A DNA stretch of 64,000 nt, taken from contig NZ_CP035928.1 of the NCBI RefSeq assembly GCF_004214795.1, forward strand, positions 1,054,001-1,118,000, read 5' to 3'. The notes below the pieces were generated by a model. It saw only the letters and a program-made list of their open reading frames with translations, was not told the origin of the DNA and searched no databases. A program made the position numbers and the translations under genes. Shown piece by piece: positions 9,419-19,780 of the stretch. The DNA comes from Malaciobacter pacificus. GTDB taxonomy: Bacteria; Campylobacterota; Campylobacteria; Campylobacterales; Arcobacteraceae. Each line of letters opens with the position of its first letter. Within the stretch, counting starts at the first letter, position 1.

Positions 9419-10352
9419 TCATATTCTCCATATTAAAGTTTTCATTTAGAAATTTACATATATCTTCAGGCAAGTTTGCTTTAAAACTCATTTGTTTTTT
9501 AGTTATTGGATGAGTTAAATATAAATTATAAGCATGTAAATAAAATCTATTTATTTTATTTAATTCGCCCTTAAAACCATATAAATTGTCCCCAAGTATA
9601 TGCCTATTTATCGAACTTAGATGAACTCTTATTTGATGTGTTCTACCTGTAAATAATTTTGCTGCTATTAGTTCAAATTTTTCATTTTTACTTTGTGTTA
9701 TTTTCAAAAAAGCTGACTTGGCATTTTTACCATTTTGTTCAATTGACATTTTTAATCTGTTATTAGGGTTTCTTCCAATTGGCTTTTCTATAATTACATT
9801 ATCTTTTAGTGGTAAATCTATAATTGCTAGATAATATCTCCCCATAGATTTATCTTCTAATTGTTTAGCTAAAAAAGTGTGAGCTTCATTGGTTTTAGCT
9901 ATAACCATAACACCACTAGTACCTTTATCAAGTCTATGAACTATTCCATGTCTCTCTTCTCCACTAATAGTTGAAAGCGAGATTTTTTTTAGTTTTAACC
10001 AATCTACTAAAGTAGCATCTTTTACACTTGGTGCATCATGTACTGTCAAATTATAAGGTTTATTTACAACTAAGATATGTTCATCTTCATAAATAATTTC
10101 TACTTTTTTATCTTTTAGAGATTCTTTAATAAATTCTTCATTTTTAACATCTGAAATTTCTGTTTGTGGAAAATTTACTTCAATATTTTGATTGAGTTTT
10201 AATTTATAACCTGTTTTACTAACTATTTTACCATCAACACTTACAAAATCTTTTTTTATAAGTTGCTCAATTTGGTTTCTAGAAGCCTCTATTTTCGTAG
10301 CTAAGAACTTGTCTAATCTATTTTCTTCTTCAACAATAAAATTTTTATTCAT
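9366..10352 (-). CDS. RluD-type large-subunit pseudouridine synthase (RluA family)
   Basis: An S4 RNA-binding domain (RLDKFLATKIEASRNQIEQL) is followed by the RluA-family catalytic core with HRLDKGTSGVMV, whose Asp is the catalytic residue, and TGRTHQIRVHL. Family members isomerise uridines in 23S rRNA or tRNA; RluD (positions 1911/1915/1917) is the closest in layout, but the exact target cannot be read from sequence. The frame extends upstream to a TTG at 10388, but ATG 10352 gives the usual N-terminus and avoids overlap with rodA. The Asn/Asp-rich C-terminal tail overlaps the lipoprotein start by 53 bases. Confidence 0.9.
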   Translation of the reverse strand: MNKNFIVEEENRLDKFLATKIEASRNQIEQLIKKDFVSVDGKIVSKTGYKLKLNQNIEVNFPQTEISDVKNEEFIKESLKDKKVEIIYEDEHILVVNKPYNLTVHDAPSVKDATLVDWLKLKKISLSTISGEERHGIVHRLDKGTSGVMVIAKTNEAHTFLAKQLEDKSMGRYYLAIIDLPLKDNVIIEKPIGRNPNNRLKMSIEQNGKNAKSAFLKITQSKNEKFELIAAKLFTGRTHQIRVHLSSINRHILGDNLYGFKGELNKINRFYLHAYNLYLTHPITKKQMSFKANLPEDICKFLNENFNMENMNDNIDENSIISNFDSFI

Positions 10353-10371
10353 ATTTGGGTACTCTTTCACT

Positions 10372-11478
10372 ATGCGTTTATTTGACAAAAGAATTTTATC
10401 TCATTTTGATTATTTGTTAATCATATTTGTTTTACCATTAATATACTTATCATATCGTTTAATAAGTGAAACAAATGAAATATTAGCGAATAAACAATTA
10501 ATGTATTTTAGTATTTCTATTTTTGCATTTATTATAGTATTTATTTTACCTATTAGAAGAAAATTAAGATTAGTACCTATTTTATACTGGTTAGGAATTG
10601 CACTATTATTAGCTGTTGAGTTTTGGGGTGTTACAAAACTAGGTGCAAAAAGATGGTTACCTGTTCCATTTTTAAATACGACAATGCAACCATCAGAATT
10701 AATTAAACCTATTTATATTTTGATGCTTGGATATTTAATTTATAATAGACCTCCACCAAAAGAAGGCTATGGATTAAAAGATTTTTCATATTTTTCTTTT
10801 TATATTCTATTACCTTTTATTTTAATTGCTAAAGAACCTGATTTGGGAACAGCTTTAGTTTTATTATTAGTTGGATATGGAATTTTATTTATTATTGGGG
10901 TTAATTGGAAGATTTGGGCAACTATTGTATTAGTTGTTTCTGTTTCATCTCCTTTTATTTATACCTATTTAATTAAAGATTATCAGAAAAAAAGAATAAA
11001 AGATTTTATATCTGAAAAACCTAGTTATCACGTAAAACAATCGATTATAGCAATTGGTTCAGGAGGATTAGTTGGGAAACAAAGTGAAGAAGCAACACAA
11101 ACACAGTTAAAATTTCTTCCTATTGCTACAAGTGATTTTATTTTTGCTTATTTTGTAGAAAGGTATGGTTTTTTAGGAGCTATTGGCTTGATTATTCTTT
11201 ATGGATTAATCATAATGCATCTTCTTAGTTTAAATTACTATTTCAAAGATGATTACGTCATACGGGCCTTTGCTTCAGGCTTAGCATTATTGATATTTTT
11301 TAATATGAGTGTAAATATTTTGATGGTGATTGGATTTGCACCTGTTGTAGGGCTTCCTTTACCTCTATTTTCATATGGTGGAAGTTCATTTATAAACTTT
11401 ATTGTAATATTTGCAATATTAGAGAATTTATTAGCTTTTAGGTATATGGATTTATATAATTATGAAAGGAAGTTATAA
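10372..11478 (+). CDS. rodA: RodA, SEDS-family peptidoglycan glycosyltransferase
   Basis: This polytopic protein of 368 residues (about ten membrane segments) has SEDS signatures: GAKRWLPVPF, QPSELIKP, KEPDLGTALV and the C-terminal PLPLFSYGGSSF. RodA polymerises lipid II for lateral wall growth together with a class B PBP. FtsW is the alternative, but the KEPDLGTA motif and position fit RodA. ATG 10372 is preferred over an upstream TTG at 10309. The gene is divergent from the pseudouridine synthase with only 19 bases between starts, so its promoter must lie inside that gene. It converges on the next gene across a short hairpin. Confidence 0.92.
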   Translation: MRLFDKRILSHFDYLLIIFVLPLIYLSYRLISETNEILANKQLMYFSISIFAFIIVFILPIRRKLRLVPILYWLGIALLLAVEFWGVTKLGAKRWLPVPFLNTTMQPSELIKPIYILMLGYLIYNRPPPKEGYGLKDFSYFSFYILLPFILIAKEPDLGTALVLLLVGYGILFIIGVNWKIWATIVLVVSVSSPFIYTYLIKDYQKKRIKDFISEKPSYHVKQSIIAIGSGGLVGKQSEEATQTQLKFLPIATSDFIFAYFVERYGFLGAIGLIILYGLIIMHLLSLNYYFKDDYVIRAFASGLALLIFFNMSVNILMVIGFAPVVGLPLPLFSYGGSSFINFIVIFAILENLLAFRYMDLYNYERKL

Positions 11479-11491
11479 AGTTTTTATAACT
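11471..11491. terminator. Short hairpin between convergent rodA and the next gene
   Basis: A nine-base arm AGTTATAAA pairs with TTTATAACT around a three-base loop across the two stop codons. It is AT-rich and has no long T run, so it is at best a weak terminator. Confidence 0.35.
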
Positions 11492-12167
11492 CTCCTCTTT
11501 GTCTAAGTATCTCTTTTAAAATATCTAAATCATAAATACTCTCTCCACAAACACTTTTGTCTGTGATTATATCAAGAAAATTATTTTCATTTTTATCCAC
11601 ATATTGATACTCTAAAGTGTAGTCTTTTTTTAGTATGTTTTGACTTCCTTCTTCTTCACATAAAGAGTTTTGAACTTGTTTTATAAATTTTCGTTTTTCT
11701 AAGGCGGTAAAACTTTCAGTATTATATAATTTATAAACATATTGAATTGTGTTCTCTTTTTTATTGATATCAATTAGTTCTGTATTTAAATCAACTCTTA
11801 AAGGTAAGTTTTCTTTATAAAAATTAATTTCTTGAGTTATAGAATAGTCTTCTAAATATGTTTCTTGAAATAGTTCAATAAAATAAGAAACAGATAAAAA
11901 AAGATTAATGGTTATGATGGCTTTTGCTAAATATGACCAAACTTTTGAACCTTCAAATCTATTTGCACTTTTAAATACTGCAAGAAAAATTGCAAATGTA
12001 TAAATAAACATAAATATAAAATATATAACACTAAGTGTCTCACTTATATTAAAAATAGGACTAATAAAATACTCTAGAACAAATGAAAATAGTACAAACC
12101 AAGCCCAAAAAGTGACTTTAAGGCTTAATTCACCTTTTATAAATTTTAATAAATATGTTTTAATCAT
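11484..12167 (-). CDS. Hypothetical membrane protein
   Basis: The N-terminal half of the 227 residues has about four hydrophobic segments (VTFWAWFVLFSFVLEYF, VIYFIFMFIYTFAIFLAVF and others). The C-terminal ~110 residues are hydrophilic and probably extracytoplasmic, containing two Cys (SLCEEEG and KSVCGES). I recognise no family. The gene is 9 bases downstream of the TonB-like gene on the same strand, so the two may be co-expressed. Confidence 0.65.
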   Translation of the reverse strand: MIKTYLLKFIKGELSLKVTFWAWFVLFSFVLEYFISPIFNISETLSVIYFIFMFIYTFAIFLAVFKSANRFEGSKVWSYLAKAIITINLFLSVSYFIELFQETYLEDYSITQEINFYKENLPLRVDLNTELIDINKKENTIQYVYKLYNTESFTALEKRKFIKQVQNSLCEEEGSQNILKKDYTLEYQYVDKNENNFLDIITDKSVCGESIYDLDILKEILRQRGEL

Positions 12168-12176
12168 TTATTACCT

Positions 12177-12986
12177 TTAATATAATCTATAACTAACATT
12201 AAATCTCAGCTTTGTAGTAGTTTTTGGTTTTGGATAGTCTTTATACGCAATTTCAATAAGTTCTAGTGTATACTCATCAAATACTTCATAACCAGAACTA
12301 TCAATAATTTTTAGATTACTAATACTTCCATTTGGATGAAATAAAAATTCAACTATATTTGTTCCAGAAAGTCGTAATTTTGCTGCAATTCTAGGATATC
12401 CAAGTCTATTTAAAACCCTTTGTGTAATAGTTTGAAAATTGTTTATATTCTTCTCTAAATATGCTTTTTGTACTTTTGTAAAATTTTCATACTCTCTTCC
12501 ATAAAGTCTCTCTAACTTATTTAAAATTTTTTTATCAACAGGCTCTTTTTGTGATAAAAAGTCTTCTAAAGTTTTTTCTTGTATTGAAGGTTTTTTTTCT
12601 ACAATTTGCTCTTTAAGTACTTTTTTCTGAAATTCTTTAGCTTTTTGTATCTCTTTTTGCTTTCTTTTTTCTTGGAATTTTATATTCTCTTTTGCTTTGA
12701 CATACTTTTTAGGTGTAGGTGTAGGTTTTGGTTTATTTATTTGTTTAGGCTTTTCAATCTTTTTTTCAATCTCTTTTACAGGCTTTTTAATCTCTTTTTT
12801 TGGTTCTTGTTTTTTTATAGTTACATATTTTATATCAGATTTTTTAGCTGATTTTTCTACATTAGTATAATTCTCTTCTTTTATTTTTTCATTTTTATAA
12901 TTATTAAAAAGAAGTAGATGTATAGATATTGAAATAATAAAAGCAAATATAATAAGTTTCATAACGGGATTATAGTACAATATCAT
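12177..12986 (-). CDS. TonB-like energy transducer protein
   Basis: The protein shows the TonB layout: one N-terminal membrane anchor (LIIFAFIISISIHLLLF), a long Lys/Pro/Glu-rich spacer (for example KPKQINKPKPTPTPKK) and a C-terminal TonB-type domain with VEFLFHPNGSISNLKIIDSSG and an LRFNVSYRLY end. TonB proteins couple the proton-motive force to outer-membrane receptors through ExbB/ExbD, which are not adjacent here. The start is either ATG 12986 or ATG 12962. A TATAAT on this strand at 12977-12972 would make the shorter form nearly leaderless. The gene is divergent from hemL. Confidence 0.75.
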   Translation of the reverse strand: MILYYNPVMKLIIFAFIISISIHLLLFNNYKNEKIKEENYTNVEKSAKKSDIKYVTIKKQEPKKEIKKPVKEIEKKIEKPKQINKPKPTPTPKKYVKAKENIKFQEKRKQKEIQKAKEFQKKVLKEQIVEKKPSIQEKTLEDFLSQKEPVDKKILNKLERLYGREYENFTKVQKAYLEKNINNFQTITQRVLNRLGYPRIAAKLRLSGTNIVEFLFHPNGSISNLKIIDSSGYEVFDEYTLELIEIAYKDYPKPKTTTKLRFNVSYRLY

Positions 12987-13016
12987 TTATAAATGATTAA
13001 CAAAGGATTTTTTTTA

Positions 13017-14300
13017 ATGTTTGATAAGTCAATAAGTGCATATGATGAAGCTTGTAAAGTTATTCCTGGGGGAGTTGATTCTCCAGTTAGAGCTTTTAAA
13101 AGTGTAGGAGGAACTCCCCCTTTTATTCAAAGAGGTGAGGGTGCATATTTATTTGATGTAGATGGAAATAAATATGTAGATTTTGTACAAAGTTGGGGAC
13201 CACTAATTTTTGGTCATTGTGATAAAGATATAGAAGAAGCTGTTATTCAAACAGCTAAAAATGGTTTATCTTTTGGAGCTCCAACTGAACTTGAAACACA
13301 ATTAGCTACTGAAATTGTTGAAATGTATGATTACATTGATAAAGTTAGATTTGTTAGTTCAGGAACTGAAGCTACAATGAGTGCTATTAGACTAGCAAGA
13401 GGTGTTACTGGTAAAAATGATATTATTAAATTTGAGGGTTGTTACCATGGACACTCTGATTCTCTTTTAGTTCAAGCGGGTTCTGGTATGGCAACATTTG
13501 GAGCACCAAGTTCTCCAGGAGTTCCGGCTGATTTAACAAAGCATACTTTATTATCAGAGTATAACAATATAGAGAATCTAAAGAAATGTTTTGAAAATAG
13601 TTCAGATATTGCTTGTATTATTATTGAGCCAATTGCTGGAAATATGGGATTAGTTCCTGCAAGTGATGAATTTTTAAAGGTTTGTAGAGAATTATGTGAT
13701 GAGCATGGTGCTTTACTTATTTTTGATGAAGTTATGACAGGTTTTAGAGCAAGTTTAAAAGGTGCTAGTGGTATTTTAAAAACTCAAGGTGATATTATTA
13801 CATTTGGAAAAGTAATTGGTGCAGGTATGCCAGTTGGTGCTTTTGCTGCTTCAAAAGAGATTATGGGGCATTTAAGTCCTGAAGGTACAGTTTATCAAGC
13901 AGGAACTTTAAGCGGTAACCCTGTTGCAATGGCAGCTGGACTTACAAGTTTAAGAAAACTAAAATCTAATCCAGAAATTTATGAAACTTTAAACGCAAAA
14001 GCAGTTAAATTAGTTTCTGGATTAAAAGAAGTAGCAATTAAAAATAATATTGGTCTTCAAGTTGATACAAGAGGAAGTATGTTTGGATTCTTCTTTGCTG
14101 ATAAAGTTCCAACAAACTTTAAAGAAGTAAGTGAATTTTGTGATTTCCAAAGATTTGGTAAATTCCACCATGAAATGATTAAAAAAGGTTTCTATTTTGC
14201 TTGTTCTCAATATGAAGCTGGATTTATGTGTACAGAAATTAGTGATGAAGATATAGAAGCTTGTATTAGTGCAGCTGATGAAATTATGAAAAATTTATAA
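13017..14300 (+). CDS. hemL: Glutamate-1-semialdehyde 2,1-aminomutase
   Basis: HemL converts glutamate-1-semialdehyde to 5-aminolevulinate in the C5 haem pathway. The class III aminotransferase fold shows [13 protein letters not shown] near the N-terminus, [38 protein letters not shown] and the PLP-lysine motif [18 protein letters not shown] 13017 follows AAAGGA at 13002-13007; an ATG 24 bases upstream has no Shine-Dalgarno sequence. The protein is 427 residues, the usual length. ppnP follows 9 bases downstream, and the AtpZ-like gene after it, so these probably share a transcript. Confidence 0.96.
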   Translation: MFDKSISAYDEACKVIPGGVDSPVRAFKSVGGTPPFIQRGEGAYLFDVDGNKYVDFVQSWGPLIFGHCDKDIEEAVIQTAKNGLSFGAPTELETQLATEIVEMYDYIDKVRFVSSGTEATMSAIRLARGVTGKNDIIKFEGCYHGHSDSLLVQAGSGMATFGAPSSPGVPADLTKHTLLSEYNNIENLKKCFENSSDIACIIIEPIAGNMGLVPASDEFLKVCRELCDEHGALLIFDEVMTGFRASLKGASGILKTQGDIITFGKVIGAGMPVGAFAASKEIMGHLSPEGTVYQAGTLSGNPVAMAAGLTSLRKLKSNPEIYETLNAKAVKLVSGLKEVAIKNNIGLQVDTRGSMFGFFFADKVPTNFKEVSEFCDFQRFGKFHHEMIKKGFYFACSQYEAGFMCTEISDEDIEACISAADEIMKNL

Positions 14301-14309
14301 GGAAAAAAT

Positions 14310-14624
14310 ATGGGAATTATTAAGAATGTTGATTTAACAAAAAAAGCAAATATTTATTTTGATGGAAATGTAACATCAAGAAGTTATGTAGAAAATGGAG
14401 TTTCTAAGTCTTTAGGAATTATGATGCCTGGTGAGTATACTTTTGGTACGCAAAAAGCAGAACATATGGAAATCATTGCTGGAAAAGTTGAAGTATTAAT
14501 TGCTTGTGGTGATAGTAACTGGGAAGAGGTTAATGCAGGTGAATATTTTGAAGTACCAGCAAATTGTAGCTTTGATATTAAAGTATTAGAAATTACTGAT
14601 TATTGTTGTACATACATAGACTAA
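14310..14624 (+). CDS. ppnP: Pyrimidine/purine nucleoside phosphorylase PpnP
   Basis: This small cupin-like protein of 104 residues belongs to the PpnP (YaiE, DUF1255) family, which phosphorolyses nucleosides to base and ribose-1-phosphate. The family-specific motifs VTSRSY, KSLGIMMPGEYTFGTQKAE and EYFEVPANCSFDIKV are present and the length is normal. It sits between hemL and the AtpZ-like gene with gaps of 9 and 10 bases. Confidence 0.92.
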   Translation: MGIIKNVDLTKKANIYFDGNVTSRSYVENGVSKSLGIMMPGEYTFGTQKAEHMEIIAGKVEVLIACGDSNWEEVNAGEYFEVPANCSFDIKVLEITDYCCTYID

Positions 14625-14634
14625 TTGGATTAGT

Positions 14635-14940
14635 ATGGAAGAAGAAAAAAAAGTACCAAAGCATCAAGATAAAATTGTAGCTTTAGATAACCTATCTTTA
14701 GGTATATCTATAGTTGCAGCAATTGTTATTGGATTTGGAATAGGGTATGGTCTTAAATATCTTACAGGTTATTCTTGGACTTTATGGCTTGGAATTGTTT
14801 GGGGTATCTTAGCAGCTATTTTAAATATTTATAAAGCATATAAAAGAGCTCAAAAACAGTATGAAGGTTTAGAAAACGACCCTCGATATGCACATAGAGC
14901 AAAGTATGGGGATAAAGCTTACGACAATGATGAAGATTAA
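14635..14940 (+). CDS. AtpZ/AtpI family protein
   Basis: The protein has 101 residues, with a charged N-terminus, two membrane segments (about 25-43 and 50-68: VAAIVIGFGIGYGLKY and WTLWLGIVWGILAAILNIY) and an acidic tail. The GxGxGYGLKYLTG turn between helices is typical of AtpZ/AtpI proteins, linked to F1Fo ATP synthase assembly and Mg2+ handling. No other atp gene is adjacent. Its end overlaps the next gene by 14 bases. Confidence 0.8.
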   Translation: MEEEKKVPKHQDKIVALDNLSLGISIVAAIVIGFGIGYGLKYLTGYSWTLWLGIVWGILAAILNIYKAYKRAQKQYEGLENDPRYAHRAKYGDKAYDNDED

Positions 14941-15472
14941 TTCTGAAATTTTAAACTTTGCGAAGATCTTTTTTTTAATTGATCTTTGTTTAGTTATTTA
15001 TTCATTGATTTTTCAAGATTCTATTTGGCTTTTAAACACTCAAGTAGCATTTATTTCATCTTTATTTATTACAATTGCATCTTTTTTATCTTATAGAAGA
15101 AATATAAACGGAAGAATCGCAAATTTAGATTTATCAAAATCTCAAAAGGGTGAAGATAGAGATAAAATTGATGAGATAGATGATCCCTTTGATTTATATA
15201 CTGAATATGAAGAAATACCTGAAGAGGAGTTAACACCTCAAAAAATCAAAGAGATTATTCAAGATGAAAAATCAAAAGTAAAGAAAAACTCTTTTAAAAA
15301 TACTATATTTTCAGCAGGTGGATTCTTATCTATATATAGAGTATTAGGGTATGGAATTTTAGTTTTTGGTTTTTTTGCATTAAACAATAACAAATTACTT
15401 ATTCCAATAGCATTTATTGTAGGATTAGGAGTCGTTCCTATAGGAACTTTACTTTCAAAGCTAAGAAAATAG
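14927..15472 (+). CDS. Hypothetical membrane protein
   Basis: The protein starts at ATG 14927 (or 14930), giving about 181 residues; an earlier in-frame start at 14888 would lie deeper inside the AtpZ-like gene. Two N-terminal membrane segments, an acidic cytoplasmic loop (DKIDEIDDPFDLYTEYEEIPEEE) and two C-terminal membrane segments are visible. Overlap with the AtpZ-like gene suggests coupled translation. I do not recognise the family. Confidence 0.7.
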   Translation: MMKINSEILNFAKIFFLIDLCLVIYSLIFQDSIWLLNTQVAFISSLFITIASFLSYRRNINGRIANLDLSKSQKGEDRDKIDEIDDPFDLYTEYEEIPEEELTPQKIKEIIQDEKSKVKKNSFKNTIFSAGGFLSIYRVLGYGILVFGFFALNNNKLLIPIAFIVGLGVVPIGTLLSKLRK

Positions 15473-15480
15473 CTTTGAAA
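15453..15480. terminator. Hairpin between convergent genes
   Basis: A perfect 11-base stem (TTTCAAAGCTA / TAGCTTTGAAA) with a six-base loop overlaps the stop codon of the plus-strand gene. There is no T tract on either side, so intrinsic termination is uncertain. Confidence 0.4.
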
Positions 15481-15482
15481 TG

Positions 15483-16163
15483 TTAAAGTATGAGAGGAAG
15501 GTCAATTGTTATTTTATTGTCTTCACAAGTTAAGATTAAAGAATTATCCTCTTTAGGATTAAGATTATTTATTGTTATCTCATTATCACTTGAAATTTCA
15601 ACACTAATTAAAGAATATTTTCTACCATCAATTTTTATATATTCACCAATTTTTAACATAATTGTAGAAGTAATGTTTTCACAACCTGTAAATGACTCGA
15701 ATACCTGTCCTAGTGTTTTAATAAATGAACTAGCATCAAGTTTAAATTCAGGTATTGATGGATCATAGTTTTTAATATAATTAGCATTAGTTTTAATTTT
15801 ACTTGAAGAAATAGCTAAATCTACTAATGTAAATATATTTGTAGTATTAATATTTTTTATATTGATTTTATTCTCTTTTTTTACCATAGCACTTTTATAA
15901 AGTTTCATATGTATTTCATCTTCATTTTCGTACATAACTGTGATCGCGTAAAAAGTATAATTTTTCAAAGACAAATCGATGTACGATGTATTTGCACCAA
16001 AGGTTTTTGGTGCATAAGTTAATGCTAAGTCAAAAAGCTCTTTAGCTTTTATTCTATTTAATAAAAACTGAGCTTCTGAATTTGAAAAGATAATTTTTCC
16101 TGAAGAGGAAAAAGAGATAATAGGGTTTAAATCTAATTCAACCCATTCTTCATAAAAGTTCAT
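15483..16163 (-). CDS. Hypothetical protein, possible degenerate PAS/histidine-kinase-like protein
   Basis: This soluble protein of 226 residues starts with a PAS-like stretch (NPIISFSSSGKIIFSNSEAQFLL). The C-terminal half reads like a worn histidine-kinase module (LDASSFIKTLGQVFESFTG resembles the N-box helix region). No phosphoacceptor His, G1 or G2 ATP-binding glycine motif is present, so it is unlikely to be an active kinase. It starts 2 bases after the rpoD stop on the same strand and is probably co-transcribed with it. The function is unknown. Confidence 0.65.
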   Translation of the reverse strand: MNFYEEWVELDLNPIISFSSSGKIIFSNSEAQFLLNRIKAKELFDLALTYAPKTFGANTSYIDLSLKNYTFYAITVMYENEDEIHMKLYKSAMVKKENKINIKNINTTNIFTLVDLAISSSKIKTNANYIKNYDPSIPEFKLDASSFIKTLGQVFESFTGCENITSTIMLKIGEYIKIDGRKYSLISVEISSDNEITINNLNPKEDNSLILTCEDNKITIDLPLIL

Positions 16164-16165
16164 AA

Positions 16166-18028
16166 TTAACTCTCTACGTAATTCTTAAGGTTTTTACCAA
16201 CTTTTGGGTGCTTTAATTTTTTAATAGCACTAGATTCAATTTGTCTAACTCTTTCTCTTGTAACTGATAACTCTTTACCAATCTCTTCTAAAGTTCTATC
16301 CGATGCATCTTGCATTAGACCAAATCTCATTCTAATAACAGCTTGTTCTCTTTCATTTAATTGAGCAAGAATTTGATCAATTTGACCTTGTAAATCCTCT
16401 TTCATAATATTATCAACTGGTGTTGGTGCTTTTTCATCTGGAACGAAATCTCCAAATTTACCATCTTCATCAGAACCAATTGGTGCTTCAAGTGATACAG
16501 GCTCTTTAGTAATTTTAATTACTTGTTTTACTTTATCAACAGGTAATCCTACTTCTTTTGCGATCTCTTCTACATCTGGCTCTTTACCATTTTCTTGAAT
16601 ACCTTTTCTGATGATTTTATTGATTCTATTGATAGTTTCAATCATGTGAATTGGAATTCTAATAGTTCTAGCTTGGTCAGCAATCGCTCTTGAAATTGCT
16701 TGTCTAATCCACCATGTTGCATAAGTAGAAAATTTATAACCTTTTTTATATTCAAACTTATCAACAGCTTTCATTAAACCAATATTACCTTCTTGGATTA
16801 AGTCTAAGAAAGGTAAACCTCTATTTGTATATCTTTTTGCAATAGATACAACAAGTCTAAGGTTAGATTTTGCCATTCTAGTTTTAGATTGATCAGTAAT
16901 TCTTTTACCTCTTTTAATCTGCTCTAAAACGTCTTTTAATTCTTCTGGTTCTAAATCAAATCCATCTTTAGAAGCTTCTGCTGTTTGGAAAAGTTTTTTA
17001 ATTTCCATATATGTAGAAACCATAGTCGCTTCAGGAACCATTGAAGTAATTTGAGCTTTTGATAAATTAACAATGTTATCTAAAATCTTTTGGTGGTTTT
17101 TTAATAAAGTATCATTAAATAACGGTAATCTATACTCTAATCTTTTTAATTCACTCTCAAACCCAGTATCTGATTTAAGTGCAGTTTCCATAGCTTTTAC
17201 AATTTCTGTAATAAGTTTAGAAGTTGGTCCTAAATCTAATAATGCCTCTTTTAAGATTTTCTTTTTAAATGCAACTGCTAAATTGTGTGTCATTTGATCC
17301 AATTCAGCATCAGATTTTGCTTCTTCTTTTGCTAAGAATTTAAGCCAATCTTTTTTCGCTTTTTCTAAGATTTTAAAAGCATCAACAATAGTTTGTGCTC
17401 TTTTATCAAGTTTTTTGTTTTTCTTTGATGAATCATCACCTGAATCATCTTCATCATCGATTTCATCTTCAGCGTCATCATTTGAATCATCACCTGAATC
17501 ATCTTCATCATCGAAGTTTCTAAATAATTCTTTTACTTTTCTTTCTCTATTTACTAAAGGTTCTTTGTATTCTAAAATAAAATCAATTAAGTATGGAACA
17601 TAACAAATGGCATCAAGGATAATATCTTCACCCATTTCAATTTTTTTAGAAATTTCAATCTCTTCTTCTTTAGTAAGTAATGGAATTTGTCCCATTTCTC
17701 TTAAATACATTCTAACTGGAGAATCAGATCTTGACCACTCTAATAACTCTTTATTTTTAAGTAAATCAAAAACATCATCTTCATTTTCTATTAGTTTTTC
17801 TCTTTGCTCTCTTTTCTTTTTTGCTTCTTCAGCATTCATTCTTTTAGCCTGTTCTTGTGAGCTAATCACAGTAACATTGTAAAGTTGAACTAAAGCAATA
17901 ATTTTTTTTACTACTGATGCAGTTGGAGCTTTGGGAAAGATTTTTATAATTTTTTCATAAGTTAATACTGAGTCTTTGTACTCTTTAACTAGTGTCTCAA
18001 TACCTTTATTTAAATCTTTTGCACTCAT
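16166..18028 (-). CDS. rpoD: RNA polymerase sigma factor RpoD (sigma-70)
   Basis: This primary sigma factor of 620 residues has region 1.2 ([22 protein letters not shown]), region 2 with [18 protein letters not shown] and [17 protein letters not shown], region 3, and region 4 with [21 protein letters not shown]. Between 1.2 and 2 lies a very acidic insert in which [10 protein letters not shown] occurs twice, 18 residues apart. The start is placed at ATG 18028, 9 bases after GAGGAT; the frame is open to a TTG at 18073, but that lacks support. The hypothetical gene downstream is 2 bases away. Confidence 0.96.
   Translation of the reverse strand: MSAKDLNKGIETLVKEYKDSVLTYEKIIKIFPKAPTASVVKKIIALVQLYNVTVISSQEQAKRMNAEEAKKKREQREKLIENEDDVFDLLKNKELLEWSRSDSPVRMYLREMGQIPLLTKEEEIEISKKIEMGEDIILDAICYVPYLIDFILEYKEPLVNRERKVKELFRNFDDEDDSGDDSNDDAEDEIDDEDDSGDDSSKKNKKLDKRAQTIVDAFKILEKAKKDWLKFLAKEEAKSDAELDQMTHNLAVAFKKKILKEALLDLGPTSKLITEIVKAMETALKSDTGFESELKRLEYRLPLFNDTLLKNHQKILDNIVNLSKAQITSMVPEATMVSTYMEIKKLFQTAEASKDGFDLEPEELKDVLEQIKRGKRITDQSKTRMAKSNLRLVVSIAKRYTNRGLPFLDLIQEGNIGLMKAVDKFEYKKGYKFSTYATWWIRQAISRAIADQARTIRIPIHMIETINRINKIIRKGIQENGKEPDVEEIAKEVGLPVDKVKQVIKITKEPVSLEAPIGSDEDGKFGDFVPDEKAPTPVDNIMKEDLQGQIDQILAQLNEREQAVIRMRFGLMQDASDRTLEEIGKELSVTRERVRQIESSAIKKLKHPKVGKNLKNYVES
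17430..17514. repeat. 31-bp direct repeat inside rpoD acidic insert
   Basis: Two identical 31-base copies (17430-17460 and 17484-17514), offset by 54 bases, encode the duplicated [10 protein letters not shown] segment of RpoD. The offset is a multiple of three, so copy-number change here would keep the frame. Confidence 0.85.
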
Positions 18029-18200
18029 TGACGGAATATCCTCGTTTGTAAGATAGATTTGGATTATACCCAAATTAGTTAAAAAAGCCTTTAAATGATG
18101 ATTTAATTAAAAATTACTCTATTTTTCGCTAAAATGCGTTTTTCTTGAAAAATAATCAATTTAATAAGTAAGTAAAGTTTATTAAATTTAAGGACAGATA

Positions 18201-18713
18201 ATGGATAAAAAAATTACTGGAAAAGTATGGAATTTTGGTGCTAATATTGATACAGACGTTATTATAGCTGCACGTTATTTAAATAGTTCAGACCCTGAAC
18301 ATTTAGCAAAATACGTAATGGAAGATGCAGACCCTGAATTTCCAAATAAATTACAAAGAGGTGACATTATTGTTGCTGGTGAAAATTTTGGTTGTGGTTC
18401 ATCTAGAGAACATGCTCCAATTGCACTAAAAGCAGCAGGAGTTGCAGCAGTTATTGCACCATCTTTTGCAAGAATCTTTTATAGAAATGCATTTAATATG
18501 GGATTACCAATCTTTGAATTACCAGAATCTTTAGAAATTAAAGAGGGTGAAGAAATTACTGTTGATGTTGATGCAGGTGAAATTACAAATAACACAACTG
18601 GTAAAACTTATAAATTTATTCCAATTCCAGAGTTTATGCAAGAGTTAATTGCAGCTGGTGGATTAATTAATTATGCAAATCTTGAAGTTGCAAAAGAAAA
18701 GGAAAGTAAATAA
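18201..18713 (+). CDS. leuD: 3-isopropylmalate dehydratase small subunit
   Basis: LeuD partners LeuC in isomerising 2- to 3-isopropylmalate in leucine synthesis. The swivel-domain motifs [27 protein letters not shown] and [15 protein letters not shown] are all present in 170 residues, the archaeal/epsilon-type length. Its stop and the leuB start share one base (TAATG), so translation is coupled. leuC and leuA are not in the window. A TAAAAT near 18130 may be the -10 element. Confidence 0.95.
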   Translation: MDKKITGKVWNFGANIDTDVIIAARYLNSSDPEHLAKYVMEDADPEFPNKLQRGDIIVAGENFGCGSSREHAPIALKAAGVAAVIAPSFARIFYRNAFNMGLPIFELPESLEIKEGEEITVDVDAGEITNNTTGKTYKFIPIPEFMQELIAAGGLINYANLEVAKEKESK

Positions 18714-19780
18714 TGAAGAAATATAATATTTCAGTAATCAAAGGTGATGGAATAGGTCCAGAAATTATTGATGAAGCAATAAAAGTATTAGATACAGTAG
18801 CAGGAGCTTGTGATTTTACATTAGAGTATAAAGAGTACTTAATGGGTGGAATTGCAATTGATGAAACAGGAGTTCCATTGCCAGATGAAACTGTAACTGG
18901 TGTATTAGCTTCTGATGCTTGTTTGTTTGGAGCAATTGGTGGTGAAAAATGGGATACATTGCCAAGAGAATTAAGACCTGAAACAGGATTATTAAACTTT
19001 AGAGAAAAAATGGGAGTTTATGCAAACCTAAGACCAGCTATTGTTTATGATGAACTATTAAATGCATCAACTTTAAAACCAGAGGTTATTAAAGGTTGTG
19101 ATATTATGGTTGTAAGAGAATTAATTGGTGGGATTTATTTTGGTAAACCAAGAGAGAATGATGGCCAAAAAGCATTTAATACTATGGTTTACACAAAAGA
19201 TGAAATTATCAGAATTGGTAAACAAGCATTTGAATTTGCAATGAAAAGAGATAAAAGAGTTTGTTCTGTTGATAAAGCAAATGTTTTAGAAGTTTCTCAA
19301 TTATGGAGAGATACTATGGAAGAGGTGGCAAAAGATTATCCTGAAGTTGAATTATCTCATATGTATGTAGATAATGCAGCAATGCAATTAGTAAGAAACC
19401 CAAAACAATTTGATGTTATTGTAACAGGGAATATTTTTGGAGATATCTTATCTGATACTGCTTCAATGGTTGTTGGTTCTATTGGATTATTACCATCAGC
19501 TTCAACTGGAGATAAAACAGCAATTTATGAGCCAATTCATGGAAGTGCACCTGATATTGCAGGACAAGGAATAGCAAATCCAATTGCAACAATAGAAAGT
19601 GCAGCAATGATGCTTAGATATTCACTAGGTGAAGAAAAAGCAGCAGATATGATAAGTAATGCAATTAAAAATGTATTAAAAGATGGATATAGAACAAAAG
19701 ATTTAGCAGCTTATGATGCTAAAGAAGTTGTAACTACTGCTGAAATGGGTGATATTATCGCTAACTATATTAATAAATAA
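18713..19780 (+). CDS. leuB: 3-isopropylmalate dehydrogenase
   Basis: LeuB oxidatively decarboxylates 3-isopropylmalate using NAD+. The 355-residue protein shows KGDGIGPEI, the substrate-binding [26 protein letters not shown], the metal-binding [12 protein letters not shown] and the nucleotide-site [15 protein letters not shown]. It follows leuD with a one-base overlap and ends 0 bases before a terminator hairpin, so leuDB ends here. Confidence 0.96.
   Translation: MKKYNISVIKGDGIGPEIIDEAIKVLDTVAGACDFTLEYKEYLMGGIAIDETGVPLPDETVTGVLASDACLFGAIGGEKWDTLPRELRPETGLLNFREKMGVYANLRPAIVYDELLNASTLKPEVIKGCDIMVVRELIGGIYFGKPRENDGQKAFNTMVYTKDEIIRIGKQAFEFAMKRDKRVCSVDKANVLEVSQLWRDTMEEVAKDYPEVELSHMYVDNAAMQLVRNPKQFDVIVTGNIFGDILSDTASMVVGSIGLLPSASTGDKTAIYEPIHGSAPDIAGQGIANPIATIESAAMMLRYSLGEEKAADMISNAIKNVLKDGYRTKDLAAYDAKEVVTTAEMGDIIANYINK

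Noticed and set aside
17415-17882. Serine-rich plus-strand open frames opposite rpoD
   Set aside because: They are complements of the acidic Asp/Glu codons of RpoD. No RBS or family is evident.
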